Source: Robiginitomaculum antarcticum DSM 21748 (GTDB taxonomy: Bacteria; Pseudomonadota; Alphaproteobacteria; Caulobacterales; Maricaulaceae). From it: 64,000 bases of DNA. Location: contig NZ_KB823011.1 in NCBI RefSeq assembly GCF_000365025.1, positions 888,621 to 952,620 of the forward strand. The letters run 5' to 3'. This document shows, piece after piece, positions 8,764 to 17,939 of the stretch. The notes under the pieces were generated by a model. That model did not search any database, had not been told where the DNA came from, and was given only the letters and a program-made list of their open reading frames with translations. Both the position numbers and the translations under genes were made by a program. Positions within the stretch are counted from its first letter, which is position 1. The number at the start of each line of letters is the position of its first letter.

Positions 8764-9860
8764 TCAGCGACTTCTAGCACGCCGCGTTCAACCTGGTCAC
8801 GCTCAATAGACTCAAACAGGGCTTTGAAATTACCCTCACCAAAGCCGTCTTTATAATCGCCCTTACGCTGAATAAATTCAAAGAAGACCGGGCCGACCTG
8901 GGGCTGCGCAAAAATCTGCAGCAGCAGTCTCGGCTCTCCGCCTTCAGTCGTGCCGTCCAGTAATAAACCGCGGGCTTCGAGGCCTTCATTGTCTTCGCCA
9001 TGTCCGGGCAGGCGCTCATCAAGCATCGCGTAATATGTTTTCGGCGGGGCGGTCATAAATGGAACGCCTTGCGCTTTTAAGCGGTCCCAAGCGGCATAAA
9101 GATCATCGCAGATCAAAGCGATATGCTGAATACCTTCTCCGTTAAATTCACGCAGGAATTCTTCGATTTGGCCACCGCCGGACTTGCCTTCTTCGTTTAA
9201 AGGAATACGGATTTTACCATCCGGCGCGGTGAGCGCCTTGGAGGTCAGGCCAGTATATTCGCCTTTAATGTCAAAATAACGGATCTCCTGGAAGTTAAAC
9301 AGCTTTTCGTAAAAATCAGCCCAATAGGCCATGCGTCCGCCATAAACATTATGGGTCAGATGATCGATCAGTTTAAAGCCGCAGCCTTCGGGATGTTTCT
9401 CAACACCGTCGAAATATTCAAAATCAATATCATAGATAGACAGGCCGTCTTGGCCAGCATCGGCGTAACGGTCGATCAAATAGATGATAGAATTACCGAT
9501 GCCGCGAATGCCGGGAATACACAGCTCCATCGGGCCGGTTTTCATCTCAACAGGCTCAGCGCCCTGCGCGATTAAATGGTCGTAAGCCTTGCGCGCATCG
9601 CGAACCCGAAACCCCATGCCGCAGGCCGACGGCCCGTGCTCACGGGCAAAGTAATAAGCCGGACTGGTCGGTTCGTAATTCGTAATCAGATTGATGCCGC
9701 CCTGACGCCACAGCTCGACATTTTTAGAGCGGTGACGCGCGACTTTGGTAAATCCCATCAGCTCAAAGACGGGCTCAAGTACATTTTTTTCGGGCGCAGA
9801 GAACTCGATGAATTCGAACCCGTCCAGTCCCGCTGGATTATCAAAAAGATCGGCCATCAT
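8760..9860 (-). CDS. hppD: 4-hydroxyphenylpyruvate dioxygenase
   Basis: A 366-residue Fe(II) dioxygenase that converts 4-hydroxyphenylpyruvate to homogentisate. Two VOC-type domains are visible. The expected iron ligands are H167 in [13 protein letters not shown], a His in [11 protein letters not shown] (about residue 247) and a Glu in [10 protein letters not shown] (about residue 333). The C-terminal [18 protein letters not shown] is the family's closing helix that covers the active site. The start is ambiguous by one codon: GGAG lies three bases before the ATG at 9860 and six before that at 9857, and the latter is better spaced. First gene of the minus-strand operon, divergent from a MarR regulator. 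Confidence 0.95.
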   Translation of the reverse strand: MMADLFDNPAGLDGFEFIEFSAPEKNVLEPVFELMGFTKVARHRSKNVELWRQGGINLITNYEPTSPAYYFAREHGPSACGMGFRVRDARKAYDHLIAQGAEPVEMKTGPMELCIPGIRGIGNSIIYLIDRYADAGQDGLSIYDIDFEYFDGVEKHPEGCGFKLIDHLTHNVYGGRMAYWADFYEKLFNFQEIRYFDIKGEYTGLTSKALTAPDGKIRIPLNEEGKSGGGQIEEFLREFNGEGIQHIALICDDLYAAWDRLKAQGVPFMTAPPKTYYAMLDERLPGHGEDNEGLEARGLLLDGTTEGGEPRLLLQIFAQPQVGPVFFEFIQRKGDYKDGFGEGNFKALFESIERDQVERGVLEVAE

Positions 9861-9872
9861 TCACTCCATATT

Positions 9873-9886
9873 GTTGTTATTGCAAC
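9873..9886. promoter_or_regulatory. Operator-like site 1 (MarR box, degenerate copy)
   Basis: GTTGTTATTGCAAC, matching the perfect palindrome at 9913-9926 at 12 of 14 positions. It lies 13 bases before the hppD start codon. The 40-bp centre-to-centre distance to the other copy corresponds to about four helical turns, so both could be bound on the same DNA face. Confidence 0.55.
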
Positions 9887-9912
9887 TATTAAATCTTCAA
9901 TAGCGTAAAATG

Positions 9913-9926
9913 GTTGCAATTGCAAC
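9913..9926. promoter_or_regulatory. Operator-like site 2 (perfect 14-bp palindrome)
   Basis: GTTGCAATTGCAAC is a perfect palindrome in the 87-bp gap between divergent hppD and the MarR-type gene. MarR dimers commonly bind such 14-18 bp inverted repeats in the intergenic region they share with their target. Assignment to the adjacent regulator is inference. Confidence 0.65.
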
Positions 9927-9947
9927 TAAAAACTCTATAAAGCCAAT

Positions 9948-10391
9948 ATGGATAATGCGATTAAACTTGAAAATTTCTGGCCTTATCAGGCCGTCGTTCT
10001 GGGCGACCTCATTTCGCGCCACACATTAAGCATATTAAAGACGCAAGGCGAGTTGAATTTGTCGCAATGGCGGGTCTTAGCCGCCATTGCCGATACGCCG
10101 GGGCGCAGCTCCGCGCAGGTTGTGGCTGTCACGCCCATGGATAAAGGCCTTGTCAGCCGCGCCGTCAAATCCTTACTCGAATCATCGCATATCCGCAAAG
10201 AAAATGACCCGTCTGACAAACGCAAATCCGCACTCTATCTGACTCGCAAAGGTGAAACCCTTTATGCTGAAATCAGCGCGCTGCAGATCAAAGCGATAGC
10301 AGACTATAGCGTCAAGAATACACCGGACAGCGCCATGATCGACATCCTGAATGACCGCATCAAAGCTGTGCGGGCGGGGCTTAAGACTTAA
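9948..10391 (+). CDS. MarR family transcriptional regulator, likely of tyrosine catabolism
   Basis: A 147-residue winged-helix protein. LNLSQWRVLAAIADTPGRSSAQVVAVTPMDKGLVSRAVKSLLESSHIRKE (about residues 36-86) forms the helix-turn-helix, and NDPSDKRKSALYLTRKGE is the MarR wing with its conserved D-x-R. It is divergent from the tyrosine operon with two palindromic repeats in between, so it most likely represses hppD and itself, with a pathway intermediate as ligand (inference). Its 3' end overlaps that of the convergent symporter gene by 11 bases. Confidence 0.85.
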   Translation: MDNAIKLENFWPYQAVVLGDLISRHTLSILKTQGELNLSQWRVLAAIADTPGRSSAQVVAVTPMDKGLVSRAVKSLLESSHIRKENDPSDKRKSALYLTRKGETLYAEISALQIKAIADYSVKNTPDSAMIDILNDRIKAVRAGLKT

Positions 10392-12132
10392 CCCCTGCCC
10401 GTCCCGGTATGCGGATATCTTCGACGAGCTGTTGAATCTCCTCGGGCGGCGGCGGCGTAAGAAGCGCAACGACTATTCCGACGATGAGCGCCAGCCACAT
10501 AAAGGCAAAACCGATGCCTTCAGGCGAAATTCCAAACCACCACGCGCCTGCATCGTCATTGATAAATTTGAAATAATAAATATAGCCGAATGTCGGGATC
10601 AGGCCCGTCAGCATGGCGCAGATTGCGCCTTCGCGGTTCATGCGCTTCCAGAAAATGCCAAGGAATATGACGGGGAAAAGTGATGCGGCCGCTAGGCCAA
10701 AAGCAAAAGCCACAACCTGCGCCACAAAAGGCAGCTGTGACGCAAAAGCGCCGATCAATCCCGCTAAAATCACAGCCACGGCTGCCGATAAACGTGCGGC
10801 CAGCATTTCCTGTTTCTCGGTCATATCCGGCGTGAATGTGCGCTTTAATAGATCATGGCTAACCGCCGAGCTAATCACCATAAGAAGTCCTGCCGCCGTC
10901 GAAAGCGCCGCCGCAAGGCCGCCCGCCACAACAAGGCCAATGACCCATGCGGGGAGTTTGGCGATCTGCGGATTGGCGAGCACAAAAATATCGCGGTTGG
11001 GCTCGACCTCATTGGCCAGACCGTCCGGCGCATTTGGCCCGCGATATTGCATGATGCCGTCACCATTTTTGTCGTCAAATTTGACCAGATCGGTTTTTTC
11101 CCAATCCTTATACCACGCCGGAACGGGCTTACCGCCTGTGGCTTCGATGGCGGCGGCGCGGGTGGCGTAATCTTCGCCGTCTTCAATATAGGTCGCTTCA
11201 TTGACCGTATCGATGAAATTAAGCCGCGCAAATGCGCCTACGGCAGGCGCGACGGTGTAGAGCAGCGCGATAAACACCAGCGCCCAGCCCGCGGATTTGC
11301 GCGCCGCTTGGGCTGATTTTACCGTAAAAAAGCGAATGATAACATGCGGCAAGCCTGCTGTGCCGAACATCAAGGCGGCGGTAATACAGAATACATCAAT
11401 TTTTGTCTTAGTTGTCTCCGTATAAGCGGTGAAGCCGAGATCGGTGACCACAGTGTTAAGCGTCTCCAGCATGGACATATCTGTCCCGGCCGCATTCCCG
11501 ATAAAGCCGAGCTGCGGAATGGCATGTCCGGTGATAATCAAGCTGATGAAAATGGCGGGCACGGTGTAGGCGAAGATCAGCACGACATATTGCGCGACTT
11601 GCGTATAGGTAATGCCCTTCATCCCGCCCAGCACGGCATAGACGAAAACGATTGCGCTACCGATGGCGATGCCGACATTGAAATCCACCTTGAGAAAGCC
11701 GCTAAAGGCCACGCCCACACCCTTCATCTGTCCGGCGATATAGGTGAAGCTGACAAATAGCGCGCAGATAACAGCAATCACCCGCGCCGTTTTAGAATAA
11801 TAACGGTCACCGACAAAATCCGGCACAGTAAACTTACCAAATTCGCGCAAATAGGGCGCAAGCAGCAAGGCCAGCAGAACGTAGCCGCCTGTCCAGCCCA
11901 TCAGGTAAACACTGCCGCCATAGCCCAGAAACGCGATCAGCCCGGCCATAGACAGGAAACTGGCTGCGCTCATCCAATCGGCGGCGGTCGCCATGCCATT
12001 TATTGTCGGATGAACATCATGTCCGGCGACGTAAAAATCATCCGTACTCTTGGCCATAGATCGAATGGCAATGGCGATGTAGAGGGTAAATGTCGTGACG
12101 ACGAAGAAATAGGTCCAAAAGGTCTGATCCAC
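10381..12132 (-). CDS. Sodium:solute symporter, large subunit (ActP-like, VC_2705 type)
   Basis: A 583-residue SSS-family permease with about 13 membrane helices. Family segments are visible: DFYVAGHDVHPTINGMATAADWMSAASFLSMAG near residues 31-65, the Na+-site region, and GGLAAALSTAAGLLMVISSAVSHDLLKR around residues 395-422. A soluble loop near residues 315-370 is rich in Asp/Glu and carries KFDDKNGDGIMQY, a calcium-loop-like sequence. It is paired with the small-subunit gene four bases upstream; such pairs transport small carboxylates such as acetate or lactate, but the substrate is not evident here. Confidence 0.88.
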   Translation of the reverse strand: MDQTFWTYFFVVTTFTLYIAIAIRSMAKSTDDFYVAGHDVHPTINGMATAADWMSAASFLSMAGLIAFLGYGGSVYLMGWTGGYVLLALLLAPYLREFGKFTVPDFVGDRYYSKTARVIAVICALFVSFTYIAGQMKGVGVAFSGFLKVDFNVGIAIGSAIVFVYAVLGGMKGITYTQVAQYVVLIFAYTVPAIFISLIITGHAIPQLGFIGNAAGTDMSMLETLNTVVTDLGFTAYTETTKTKIDVFCITAALMFGTAGLPHVIIRFFTVKSAQAARKSAGWALVFIALLYTVAPAVGAFARLNFIDTVNEATYIEDGEDYATRAAAIEATGGKPVPAWYKDWEKTDLVKFDDKNGDGIMQYRGPNAPDGLANEVEPNRDIFVLANPQIAKLPAWVIGLVVAGGLAAALSTAAGLLMVISSAVSHDLLKRTFTPDMTEKQEMLAARLSAAVAVILAGLIGAFASQLPFVAQVVAFAFGLAAASLFPVIFLGIFWKRMNREGAICAMLTGLIPTFGYIYYFKFINDDAGAWWFGISPEGIGFAFMWLALIVGIVVALLTPPPPEEIQQLVEDIRIPGRAGVKS

Positions 12133-12136
12133 GGCT

Positions 12137-12394
12137 CTAACCTTTTATGCCGAATTTGCGCTCCAGCGCGTTCATCCGGTAGCAATAGACGATGATCAGA
12201 ATGACAAAGACATAGATCGCGCCGTTTTGCGCCATCCAGAACCCGAGCGGCGCGCCGCCAACGCTAAATTGGTCAAAAAACTCGCGAAACAAAATGCCCA
12301 TGCCGAAAGACACGATGAACCATATGACGAGCAGCCCTGCGGTTAGGCGCAGCACTGCTTTCCAATAGAGCTTATGCTGTTCACGTTTCGGCAT
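12137..12394 (-). CDS. DUF4212 sodium/substrate symporter small subunit
   Basis: An 85-residue protein with two membrane helices: residues about 13-36, preceded by KLYWKAVLRLTAGLLVIWF, and about 52-74, AQNGAIYVFVILIIVYCYRMNALE. This layout is typical of the DUF4212 subunit that always accompanies VC_2705-type symporters. I preferred the ATG at 12394 because a GGGGGA ribosome site precedes it closely; an in-frame ATG at 12406 would add four residues and overlap that site. It forms a two-gene operon with the permease. Confidence 0.85.
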   Translation of the reverse strand: MPKREQHKLYWKAVLRLTAGLLVIWFIVSFGMGILFREFFDQFSVGGAPLGFWMAQNGAIYVFVILIIVYCYRMNALERKFGIKG

Positions 12395-12640
12395 ATAGTC
12401 CCCCATTTACTCTGCGTTTTGGCTAGCTTTAGCACAGCTCTCGCTATCGGCCAGATTTAATGCCAAAATCGCATAAGGCCTAAACATTGGCATATGAAAA
12501 AAAGTGCATATCTAGACTAGACAGCCTAATGCTAATCGGGTTCTTTCCGCCCAAATCAAATCGCCGGAAAACGGCGTGTGAAACTATTGGTGCAGCGGGG
12601 ACGTTATCTGACTGCATATATACATCTAGAGAGGACGATC

Positions 12641-13849
12641 ATGACCGAAGCCTATATTTACGATGCCGTGCGCAGCCCGCGTGGCAAAGGCAAAAAAGAC
12701 GGCAGCCTGCACGAAATTACCGCTCTTGACCTCTCCGCGCAGGTGATGACGGCCATTAAAGACCGCAGCGACCTTCCCGCCGACAGCGTTGAAGACATTG
12801 CCTTTGGCGTTGTTTCCCCTGTTGGAGAGCAAGGCGCGGTCATTACCCGCACCGCAGCGCTGCAATCGGGTTTCGCTGAAACGACATCCGGAATACAAGT
12901 GAACCGGTTTTGTGGCTCAGGCCTTGAAGGCGTGAATATCGCTGCAGCGAAAGTCAAAGCCGGCGAATGTATGTTGACCATGGGCGGCGGCGTCGAATGC
13001 ATGTCGCGCGTCCCGATGGGCAGTGATGGCGGTGCATGGCCGACCGATCCCCAATCCGCGATGGACAATTACTTTGTCCCGCAAGGCATCTCCGCAGATC
13101 TGATCGCGACAAAATACGGTTTTAGCCGTGATGATGTCGATGCTTACGCCGTCGAGAGCCATAAGCGCGCGACAAAATCCTGGGATGAAGGCCGTTTTGC
13201 CAAATCTATCCTGCCCATCAAAGACGTGATCGGCCTTCCGGTGATTACCCGCGATGAGACCATCCGTCCTGACACCAATATGCAAAGCCTTGGCTCGCTA
13301 AATCCGTCCTTTGCGATGATGGGCCAGAGCTTTGGTTTTGATAATGTCGCGCAGCAGCGTTATCCGGAAATTGAAGAGATTAACCACGTCCATCATGCGG
13401 GCAACAGCTCCGGCATTGTTGACGGCGCAGCCGCTGTTCTGGTCGGCAATGAGGCGGCCGGTAAGAAATTTAATATCAAACCCCGCGCCCGCATCGTCTC
13501 TATGGCCTCTATCGGGTCAGAGCCGACAATCATGCTGACGGGCCCTGAATTTGCGGCGCAAAAAGCGCTGAGAAATGCAGGCATGACCGCCGCTGATATC
13601 GACCTTTGGGAGCTGAACGAGGCCTTCGCCGCAGTCGTTCTGCGTTTCATGCAAGCCATGGACGTCGATCACTCGGTCATGAACGTTAATGGCGGCGCGA
13701 TTGCCATGGGTCACCCTCTGGGCGCAACAGGCGCTATGATTTTGGGCACGATGGTCGATGAGTTGGAGCGGGCAGACAAGCAGACGGCATTGATCACATT
13801 GTGTATCGGCGCCGGAATGGGCATCGCGACTATCATTGAGCGCGTTTAA
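12641..13849 (+). CDS. fadA: Acetyl-CoA acyltransferase (thiolase, FadA-type)
   Basis: A 402-residue thiolase that cleaves 3-ketoacyl-CoA to acetyl-CoA and a shortened acyl-CoA. The catalytic set is complete: nucleophile C91 in [11 protein letters not shown]358 in [15 protein letters not shown] and C388 in CIGAGMG, with the WELNEAFA motif around residue 325. The ATG at 12641 has an AGAGAGGA ribosome site; the frame is open 21 codons further upstream without support. Thirty bases later follows the hydratase/dehydrogenase, so the two form a FadAB-like pair. The 246-base gap upstream (12395-12640) contains the divergent promoters but no site I can name with confidence. Confidence 0.92.
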   Translation: MTEAYIYDAVRSPRGKGKKDGSLHEITALDLSAQVMTAIKDRSDLPADSVEDIAFGVVSPVGEQGAVITRTAALQSGFAETTSGIQVNRFCGSGLEGVNIAAAKVKAGECMLTMGGGVECMSRVPMGSDGGAWPTDPQSAMDNYFVPQGISADLIATKYGFSRDDVDAYAVESHKRATKSWDEGRFAKSILPIKDVIGLPVITRDETIRPDTNMQSLGSLNPSFAMMGQSFGFDNVAQQRYPEIEEINHVHHAGNSSGIVDGAAAVLVGNEAAGKKFNIKPRARIVSMASIGSEPTIMLTGPEFAAQKALRNAGMTAADIDLWELNEAFAAVVLRFMQAMDVDHSVMNVNGGAIAMGHPLGATGAMILGTMVDELERADKQTALITLCIGAGMGIATIIERV

Positions 13850-13879
13850 CGCCGGCCAAATAACGTAAAGAGACATATT

Positions 13880-16093
13880 ATGAGCTACGAAACATTTACA
13901 ATCGACGTGGACGCCGATGGCATCGCGCTGATGACCATTAATATCAAAGACCAGACCATGAATGTCTGGAATGAAGCCCTGATGGCTGAATTTCCAAAAT
14001 TCGTTGAAGACTTCATCTCCAATGATGACATGAAGGGCTTGGTTATTGCCTCGGGCAAAGATAATGGCTTTATGGCCGGCGCGGATCTGCGCATGCTGGA
14101 AAAAACCGGCGGCCCCGTCACCAAAGAAAGCTTTGAGCAGGGCTTTCATCTCAATAAAACTCTGCGCGCGCTGGAAACAGGCGGTCACACGGTCCGCCAA
14201 ATGCAGCGCGAAGGCAAGAAAGCCAAACCTGTTGCAGCAGCGATTGAAGGTCTGGCGCTAGGCGGCGGACTGGAGCTGGCGCTCTGCTGTCATCACCGCG
14301 TCGTTGCCGATAATCCGAAGCTGCAGCTCGGCCTGCCCGAAGTGCTGGTTGGCCTTCTGCCCGGCGGCGGCGGAACGCAGCGCGTACCCCGCCTGATCGG
14401 CCTGCAGCCTGCAGCCATGATGATAACATCCGGCAAATCAACCAACCCGAAGACGGCGAAAGCGCAAGGCCTGATCCACGAGGTTGTCGAGGCCGGCACC
14501 ACGATTAATGTGGCCAAAGCCTGGGTAAAAGACAATGTCTCCGGAGTCCTCGCGCCATGGGATCAAAAAGGCTTTAAAGTGCCCGGTGGTGCAGGCTCAA
14601 TGAACCCTAATGCTGTCCAGTTTTTCGTGGCCGCTAACGCTATGGCCACCAAGCAAAGTAAGAACAACTTCCCCGCCGTCAAAGCGATTATGAGCTGCCT
14701 CTATGAAGGCACAATGCTGCCGATGGATACGGCCCTGCGCGTTGAGACCAAATATTTCATGTCGCTGTTCCAGGACCCGGTTGCGAAAAACATGATCCGC
14801 ACTTTGTTTGTGAACAAACAGGCCGCCGAGAAAGGCGCGCAACGTCCGCAGGACGCGCCAACAGTCGAACTTAAAACCGTTGGCGTTTTGGGTGCTGGCC
14901 TGATGGGCTCCGGTATTACCTATGTCACCGCGCAAGGCGGCATGAATGTTATTGTCCTCGACCGCTCTATGGAAGACGCGCAAAAGGCCGTCGCCTACGC
15001 GCAAGAGCGTCAAGACAAGCGTCTGAAACGCGGCAAGTCTACACAGGAAAAAGTCGATGCCTTTATGGCGCGCATTACGCCAACGGATAATTATGACGAT
15101 CTGAAAGACGTTGATTTGATTATTGAAGCTGTCTTTGAGCGTCCTGATGTTAAAGCTGACGTGATCAAAAAAGCCGAAGCCGTTATCGGCAGAAACGTTG
15201 TCTTTGCGTCTAACACCTCGACCTTGCCCATTGGCGGTCTGGCCAAGCATAGCTCCCGCCCGGATCAGTTTATCGGCATGCATTTCTTCTCCCCCGTAGA
15301 GCGTATGCCGCTGCTCGAGATCATTCCGCATGATGGCACGGGCGATCTCGCTCTGGCCGCGGCGTTTGATTATAATAAGAAAATCCGCAAAACGCCGATT
15401 GTTGTCAAAGACGTTCGCGGCTTCTTTACCAACCGCGTCTTCCCGCCTTACGCTAATGAAGCGAGCCTGATGGTGACTGAAGGCGTATCTATGGCGCTGA
15501 TTGAGAACTGCGCGCTTAATCTCGGCCTGCCCATCGGCCCGCTGGCCGTGTCCGATGATACAACGCAAAAGCTTGGCTATGATATCATGACCTCAACCCG
15601 CGAGGAAATGGGTGACAAATACGTGCCGAGCGGAACCGAAGAGTTCATGGAAAACATGGTCGTCAAATGGAAACGCGCTGGACGGCGCTTTGGCGCAGGC
15701 TTTTACGATTACGCCGAGGACGGCAAACGTCTGGGCCTGTGGAAAGGCATGACGGATCACTATCCGCTGGCGGAGCAGCAGCCCAGCCCGGAGGAAGTCA
15801 CGCAGCGCCTTATGTATGCGCAGCTTATCCCGACAGCGCATTGTTACGCCGAAGGCGTTGTTCCCGATCCGCAAAGCGCGGACCTTGGCGCGATCTTTGG
15901 CTGGGGCTTCCCGCCCTGGACCGGCGGCCCACTCTCATATATCGACACAATCGGCCTTCAGGCCTTTGTCGACACGGCTGACCGTCTGGCGCAGCAATAT
16001 GGCGCGCGGTTCACGCCTCCGAAAAGCTTCCGCGATATGGCCGAGTCCGGCAAAACGCTCTACGGCGGCGCTGCGCCAAAATCGCATGCTTGA
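13880..16093 (+). CDS. Fused enoyl-CoA hydratase / 3-hydroxyacyl-CoA dehydrogenase (FadB/FadJ-type)
   Basis: A 737-residue bifunctional beta-oxidation enzyme. Residues 1-200 are a crotonase domain with the oxyanion-hole loops SGKDNGFMAGADLRML and IEGLALGGGLELALCCHHRV. Residues about 330-520 are the NAD-binding dehydrogenase domain starting with VGVLGAGLMGSGI, with the catalytic His expected in GMHFFSPVERMPLLEII. The C-terminal dimerisation domain has FTNRVFPPY and GAGFYDY. It hydrates enoyl-CoA and oxidises the L-3-hydroxyacyl-CoA, delivering 3-ketoacyl-CoA to the thiolase directly upstream. Its last codons overlap the start of a possible 36-residue reading frame. Confidence 0.92.
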   Translation: MSYETFTIDVDADGIALMTINIKDQTMNVWNEALMAEFPKFVEDFISNDDMKGLVIASGKDNGFMAGADLRMLEKTGGPVTKESFEQGFHLNKTLRALETGGHTVRQMQREGKKAKPVAAAIEGLALGGGLELALCCHHRVVADNPKLQLGLPEVLVGLLPGGGGTQRVPRLIGLQPAAMMITSGKSTNPKTAKAQGLIHEVVEAGTTINVAKAWVKDNVSGVLAPWDQKGFKVPGGAGSMNPNAVQFFVAANAMATKQSKNNFPAVKAIMSCLYEGTMLPMDTALRVETKYFMSLFQDPVAKNMIRTLFVNKQAAEKGAQRPQDAPTVELKTVGVLGAGLMGSGITYVTAQGGMNVIVLDRSMEDAQKAVAYAQERQDKRLKRGKSTQEKVDAFMARITPTDNYDDLKDVDLIIEAVFERPDVKADVIKKAEAVIGRNVVFASNTSTLPIGGLAKHSSRPDQFIGMHFFSPVERMPLLEIIPHDGTGDLALAAAFDYNKKIRKTPIVVKDVRGFFTNRVFPPYANEASLMVTEGVSMALIENCALNLGLPIGPLAVSDDTTQKLGYDIMTSTREEMGDKYVPSGTEEFMENMVVKWKRAGRRFGAGFYDYAEDGKRLGLWKGMTDHYPLAEQQPSPEEVTQRLMYAQLIPTAHCYAEGVVPDPQSADLGAIFGWGFPPWTGGPLSYIDTIGLQAFVDTADRLAQQYGARFTPPKSFRDMAESGKTLYGGAAPKSHA

Positions 16094-16196
16094 AGTCGAC
16101 GTCGTCAAAATCGCCAACGCCATGGGCATCTCCGCCAGCGTTGATGATCTGAAAAACGATACGATTGATAAGATTTTGAAAAAGCAGAGCGCTTAG
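16086..16196 (+). CDS. Possible 36-residue small protein overlapping the end of the fadB-like gene
   Basis: An ATG eight bases before the end of the fadB-like gene opens a +1-shifted frame of 36 codons that ends just before an intrinsic terminator. The peptide begins MLEVDVVKIANAMGIS, continues with SVDDLKNDTIDKILKK, and looks like two amphipathic helices. It has no obvious family. It could be a genuine coupled small protein or an old C-terminal extension separated by a frameshift. The terminator lying after it, rather than directly after fadB, favours the stretch being transcribed on purpose, but this is weak evidence. Confidence 0.35.
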   Translation: MLEVDVVKIANAMGISASVDDLKNDTIDKILKKQSA

Positions 16197-16209
16197 CGAT
16201 CTACGATGT

Positions 16210-16236
16210 AAAACCACGCCTCGCGCGGGGTTTTTT
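16210..16236 (+). terminator. Intrinsic terminator of the fadAB-like operon
   Basis: An imperfect hairpin (AAAACC-A-CGC / GCG-G-GGTTTT, one A.G mismatch) with a CTCGC loop runs into six T. It separates the beta-oxidation pair from the acyl-CoA carboxylase genes. Confidence 0.75.
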
Positions 16237-16316
16237 ATTGCGTAAAACCTTCCGCAAATGCCCTAGCCCTGCCCGCCTAAATCTGTAAAACAATCTCAAA
16301 AACAAGGCTGCATTAT

Positions 16317-17939
16317 ATGAGTTCGTTTAAATCGAAAGTTGCCGTCGGATCAGATCGGTTCGAGAGCCAGCGCAGCGCCATGATGGATAAAATCGCGCAA
16401 ATGCGCGAGTTGGAGCAGCGCACCGTCGATAAAAGCGAGCTGCGTCGTCCGGTATTCGAGAAACGCGGGCAACTGACCCCCAATGACCGCCTGAAACGTC
16501 TACTTGATCCCGGCATGCCGTTTTTGCGTCTGTTTAATATGGCCAATTATCTGTGGGATGATAGCAATCCCGACACCTCCCTGCCCGGCGGCTCGTCCAT
16601 ACTCGGCATTGGCTATGTCTCGGGCGTGCGCTGCTTGGTGTGGGTCGATGATAGCGGCATTCGCGCAGGCGCCGCCACGACAGGCGGCTGGCAGGCCGCG
16701 CGGCAGGCTCAAGAAATCGCTATGCGTCAAAAGCTGCCCTTCATTCACCTAGTGGAGAGCGCGGGCGCAAATTTGATGGAATATGAAGTCGAGCTCTGGG
16801 CCAATGCGGGCGTGATTTTCCGCAATCTGGCAACCATGAGCGCCATGGGTATACCGACCCTTGTTGTGCTGCACGGCCCGTCTACGGCGGGCGGCGCTTA
16901 TATGCCGGGCATGAGCGATTATGTCGTCGGCGTGAAAAATAACGGCCTTGCCGCGCTTGCAGGCGCAGCACTTGTTCGGGCTGCCACAGGCGAAGTCGTC
17001 GATGAACGCGAACTGGGCGGCACGGAAATGCATGCCAGCGTCTCCGGCGTGATTGAATATCTGGCCGAAGATGACGCCCACGGCATTGCCATTGCCCGCG
17101 ATATAATTGATGGTCTGGGCTGGAATGAACGCGCGCCTATGTCTGAGCCGCGCGGCTTTACCCCGCCAAAATATGACCCCGCCACAATAGCCGGCGCCGT
17201 ACCGCCGGAATATACCTCGCCTTATGACGTTCGCGAGGTGATGGCGCGCCTCTATGATGGCAGCGAGTTCGAAGAATTTAAATCGCGCTACGGTCCCGCC
17301 ACCATCTGCGCGCAAGGACGCGTCATGGGCATGCCCTGCGCGATGATCGGCAATAACGGCCCGATTGACCCCTCCGGCGCAACTAAAGCGGGGCAGTTCT
17401 TTCAGCTTTGCGACAGTGCGGATATGCCCATCGTCTTCCTCCACAACACCACAGGCTATATGGTCGGCACAGAATATGAGCAGGCGGGCATGATCAAGCA
17501 CGGATCAAAAATGATCCAAGCCGTGTCCAATGTACGTGTGCCGAAGATTAGCTTCTATATCGGAGCGAGTTTTGGCGCCGGAAATTACGGCATGAACGGC
17601 TTTAGCTACGCGCCCGACTTTATCTTTAGCTGGCCCAATTCACGCACGGGCGTGATGGGCGGCGAGCAAGCGGCCAAAACCATGCGCCAAGTGGCCGAAG
17701 TGCGCGCCGAACGCAAAGGCGTCCCTCTTGATGTGGAGGCCGCCGATAAACAGCAGGCGCATATTGAAGCCGTTTTTGAGCGCCAAGAAAGCGCGTTTTA
17801 CTCCTCCGGACGGACTCTGGATCATGGTATGATTGACCCGCGCGATACCCGCAAAGTTCTCGGCTTCTGCTTGATGACTTGCCGCGAGGCCAAAGCGCGC
17901 GAGCTTAAATCCAACACATTCGGCGTAGCGAGGTTATAA
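16317..17939 (+). CDS. Acyl-CoA carboxylase, carboxyltransferase (beta) subunit (methylcrotonyl/geranyl-CoA type)
   Basis: A 540-residue crotonase-fold carboxyltransferase that moves the carboxyl group from carboxybiotin to an acyl-CoA. Family features are FEKRGQLTPNDRLKRLLDPG (residues about 42-61), VESAGANLMEYEVE, HGPSTAGGAYMPGMSDYVV, ELGGTEMHASVSG, and the second-half acyl-CoA site FLHNTTGYMVGTEYEQAGMIKHG. It ends one base into the ATG of the alpha subunit (TAATG), so the pair is translationally coupled. The substrate is either 3-methylcrotonyl-CoA (leucine) or geranyl-CoA (terpenes). The clean ELGGTEMHA and FEKRGQL segments remind me of the latter, but I cannot separate them by eye. Confidence 0.85.
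   Translation: MSSFKSKVAVGSDRFESQRSAMMDKIAQMRELEQRTVDKSELRRPVFEKRGQLTPNDRLKRLLDPGMPFLRLFNMANYLWDDSNPDTSLPGGSSILGIGYVSGVRCLVWVDDSGIRAGAATTGGWQAARQAQEIAMRQKLPFIHLVESAGANLMEYEVELWANAGVIFRNLATMSAMGIPTLVVLHGPSTAGGAYMPGMSDYVVGVKNNGLAALAGAALVRAATGEVVDERELGGTEMHASVSGVIEYLAEDDAHGIAIARDIIDGLGWNERAPMSEPRGFTPPKYDPATIAGAVPPEYTSPYDVREVMARLYDGSEFEEFKSRYGPATICAQGRVMGMPCAMIGNNGPIDPSGATKAGQFFQLCDSADMPIVFLHNTTGYMVGTEYEQAGMIKHGSKMIQAVSNVRVPKISFYIGASFGAGNYGMNGFSYAPDFIFSWPNSRTGVMGGEQAAKTMRQVAEVRAERKGVPLDVEAADKQQAHIEAVFERQESAFYSSGRTLDHGMIDPRDTRKVLGFCLMTCREAKARELKSNTFGVARL

Noticed and set aside
14597-15568. Long minus-strand open frame (323 codons) opposite the fadB-like gene
   Set aside because: It lies entirely antisense to a well-supported enzyme, has no ribosome site or family resemblance, and is the usual shadow produced by codon bias.
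16749-17501. 250-codon minus-strand frame opposite the acyl-CoA carboxylase beta gene
   Set aside because: Antisense shadow with low-complexity His/Ala/Arg composition and no promoter or motif.
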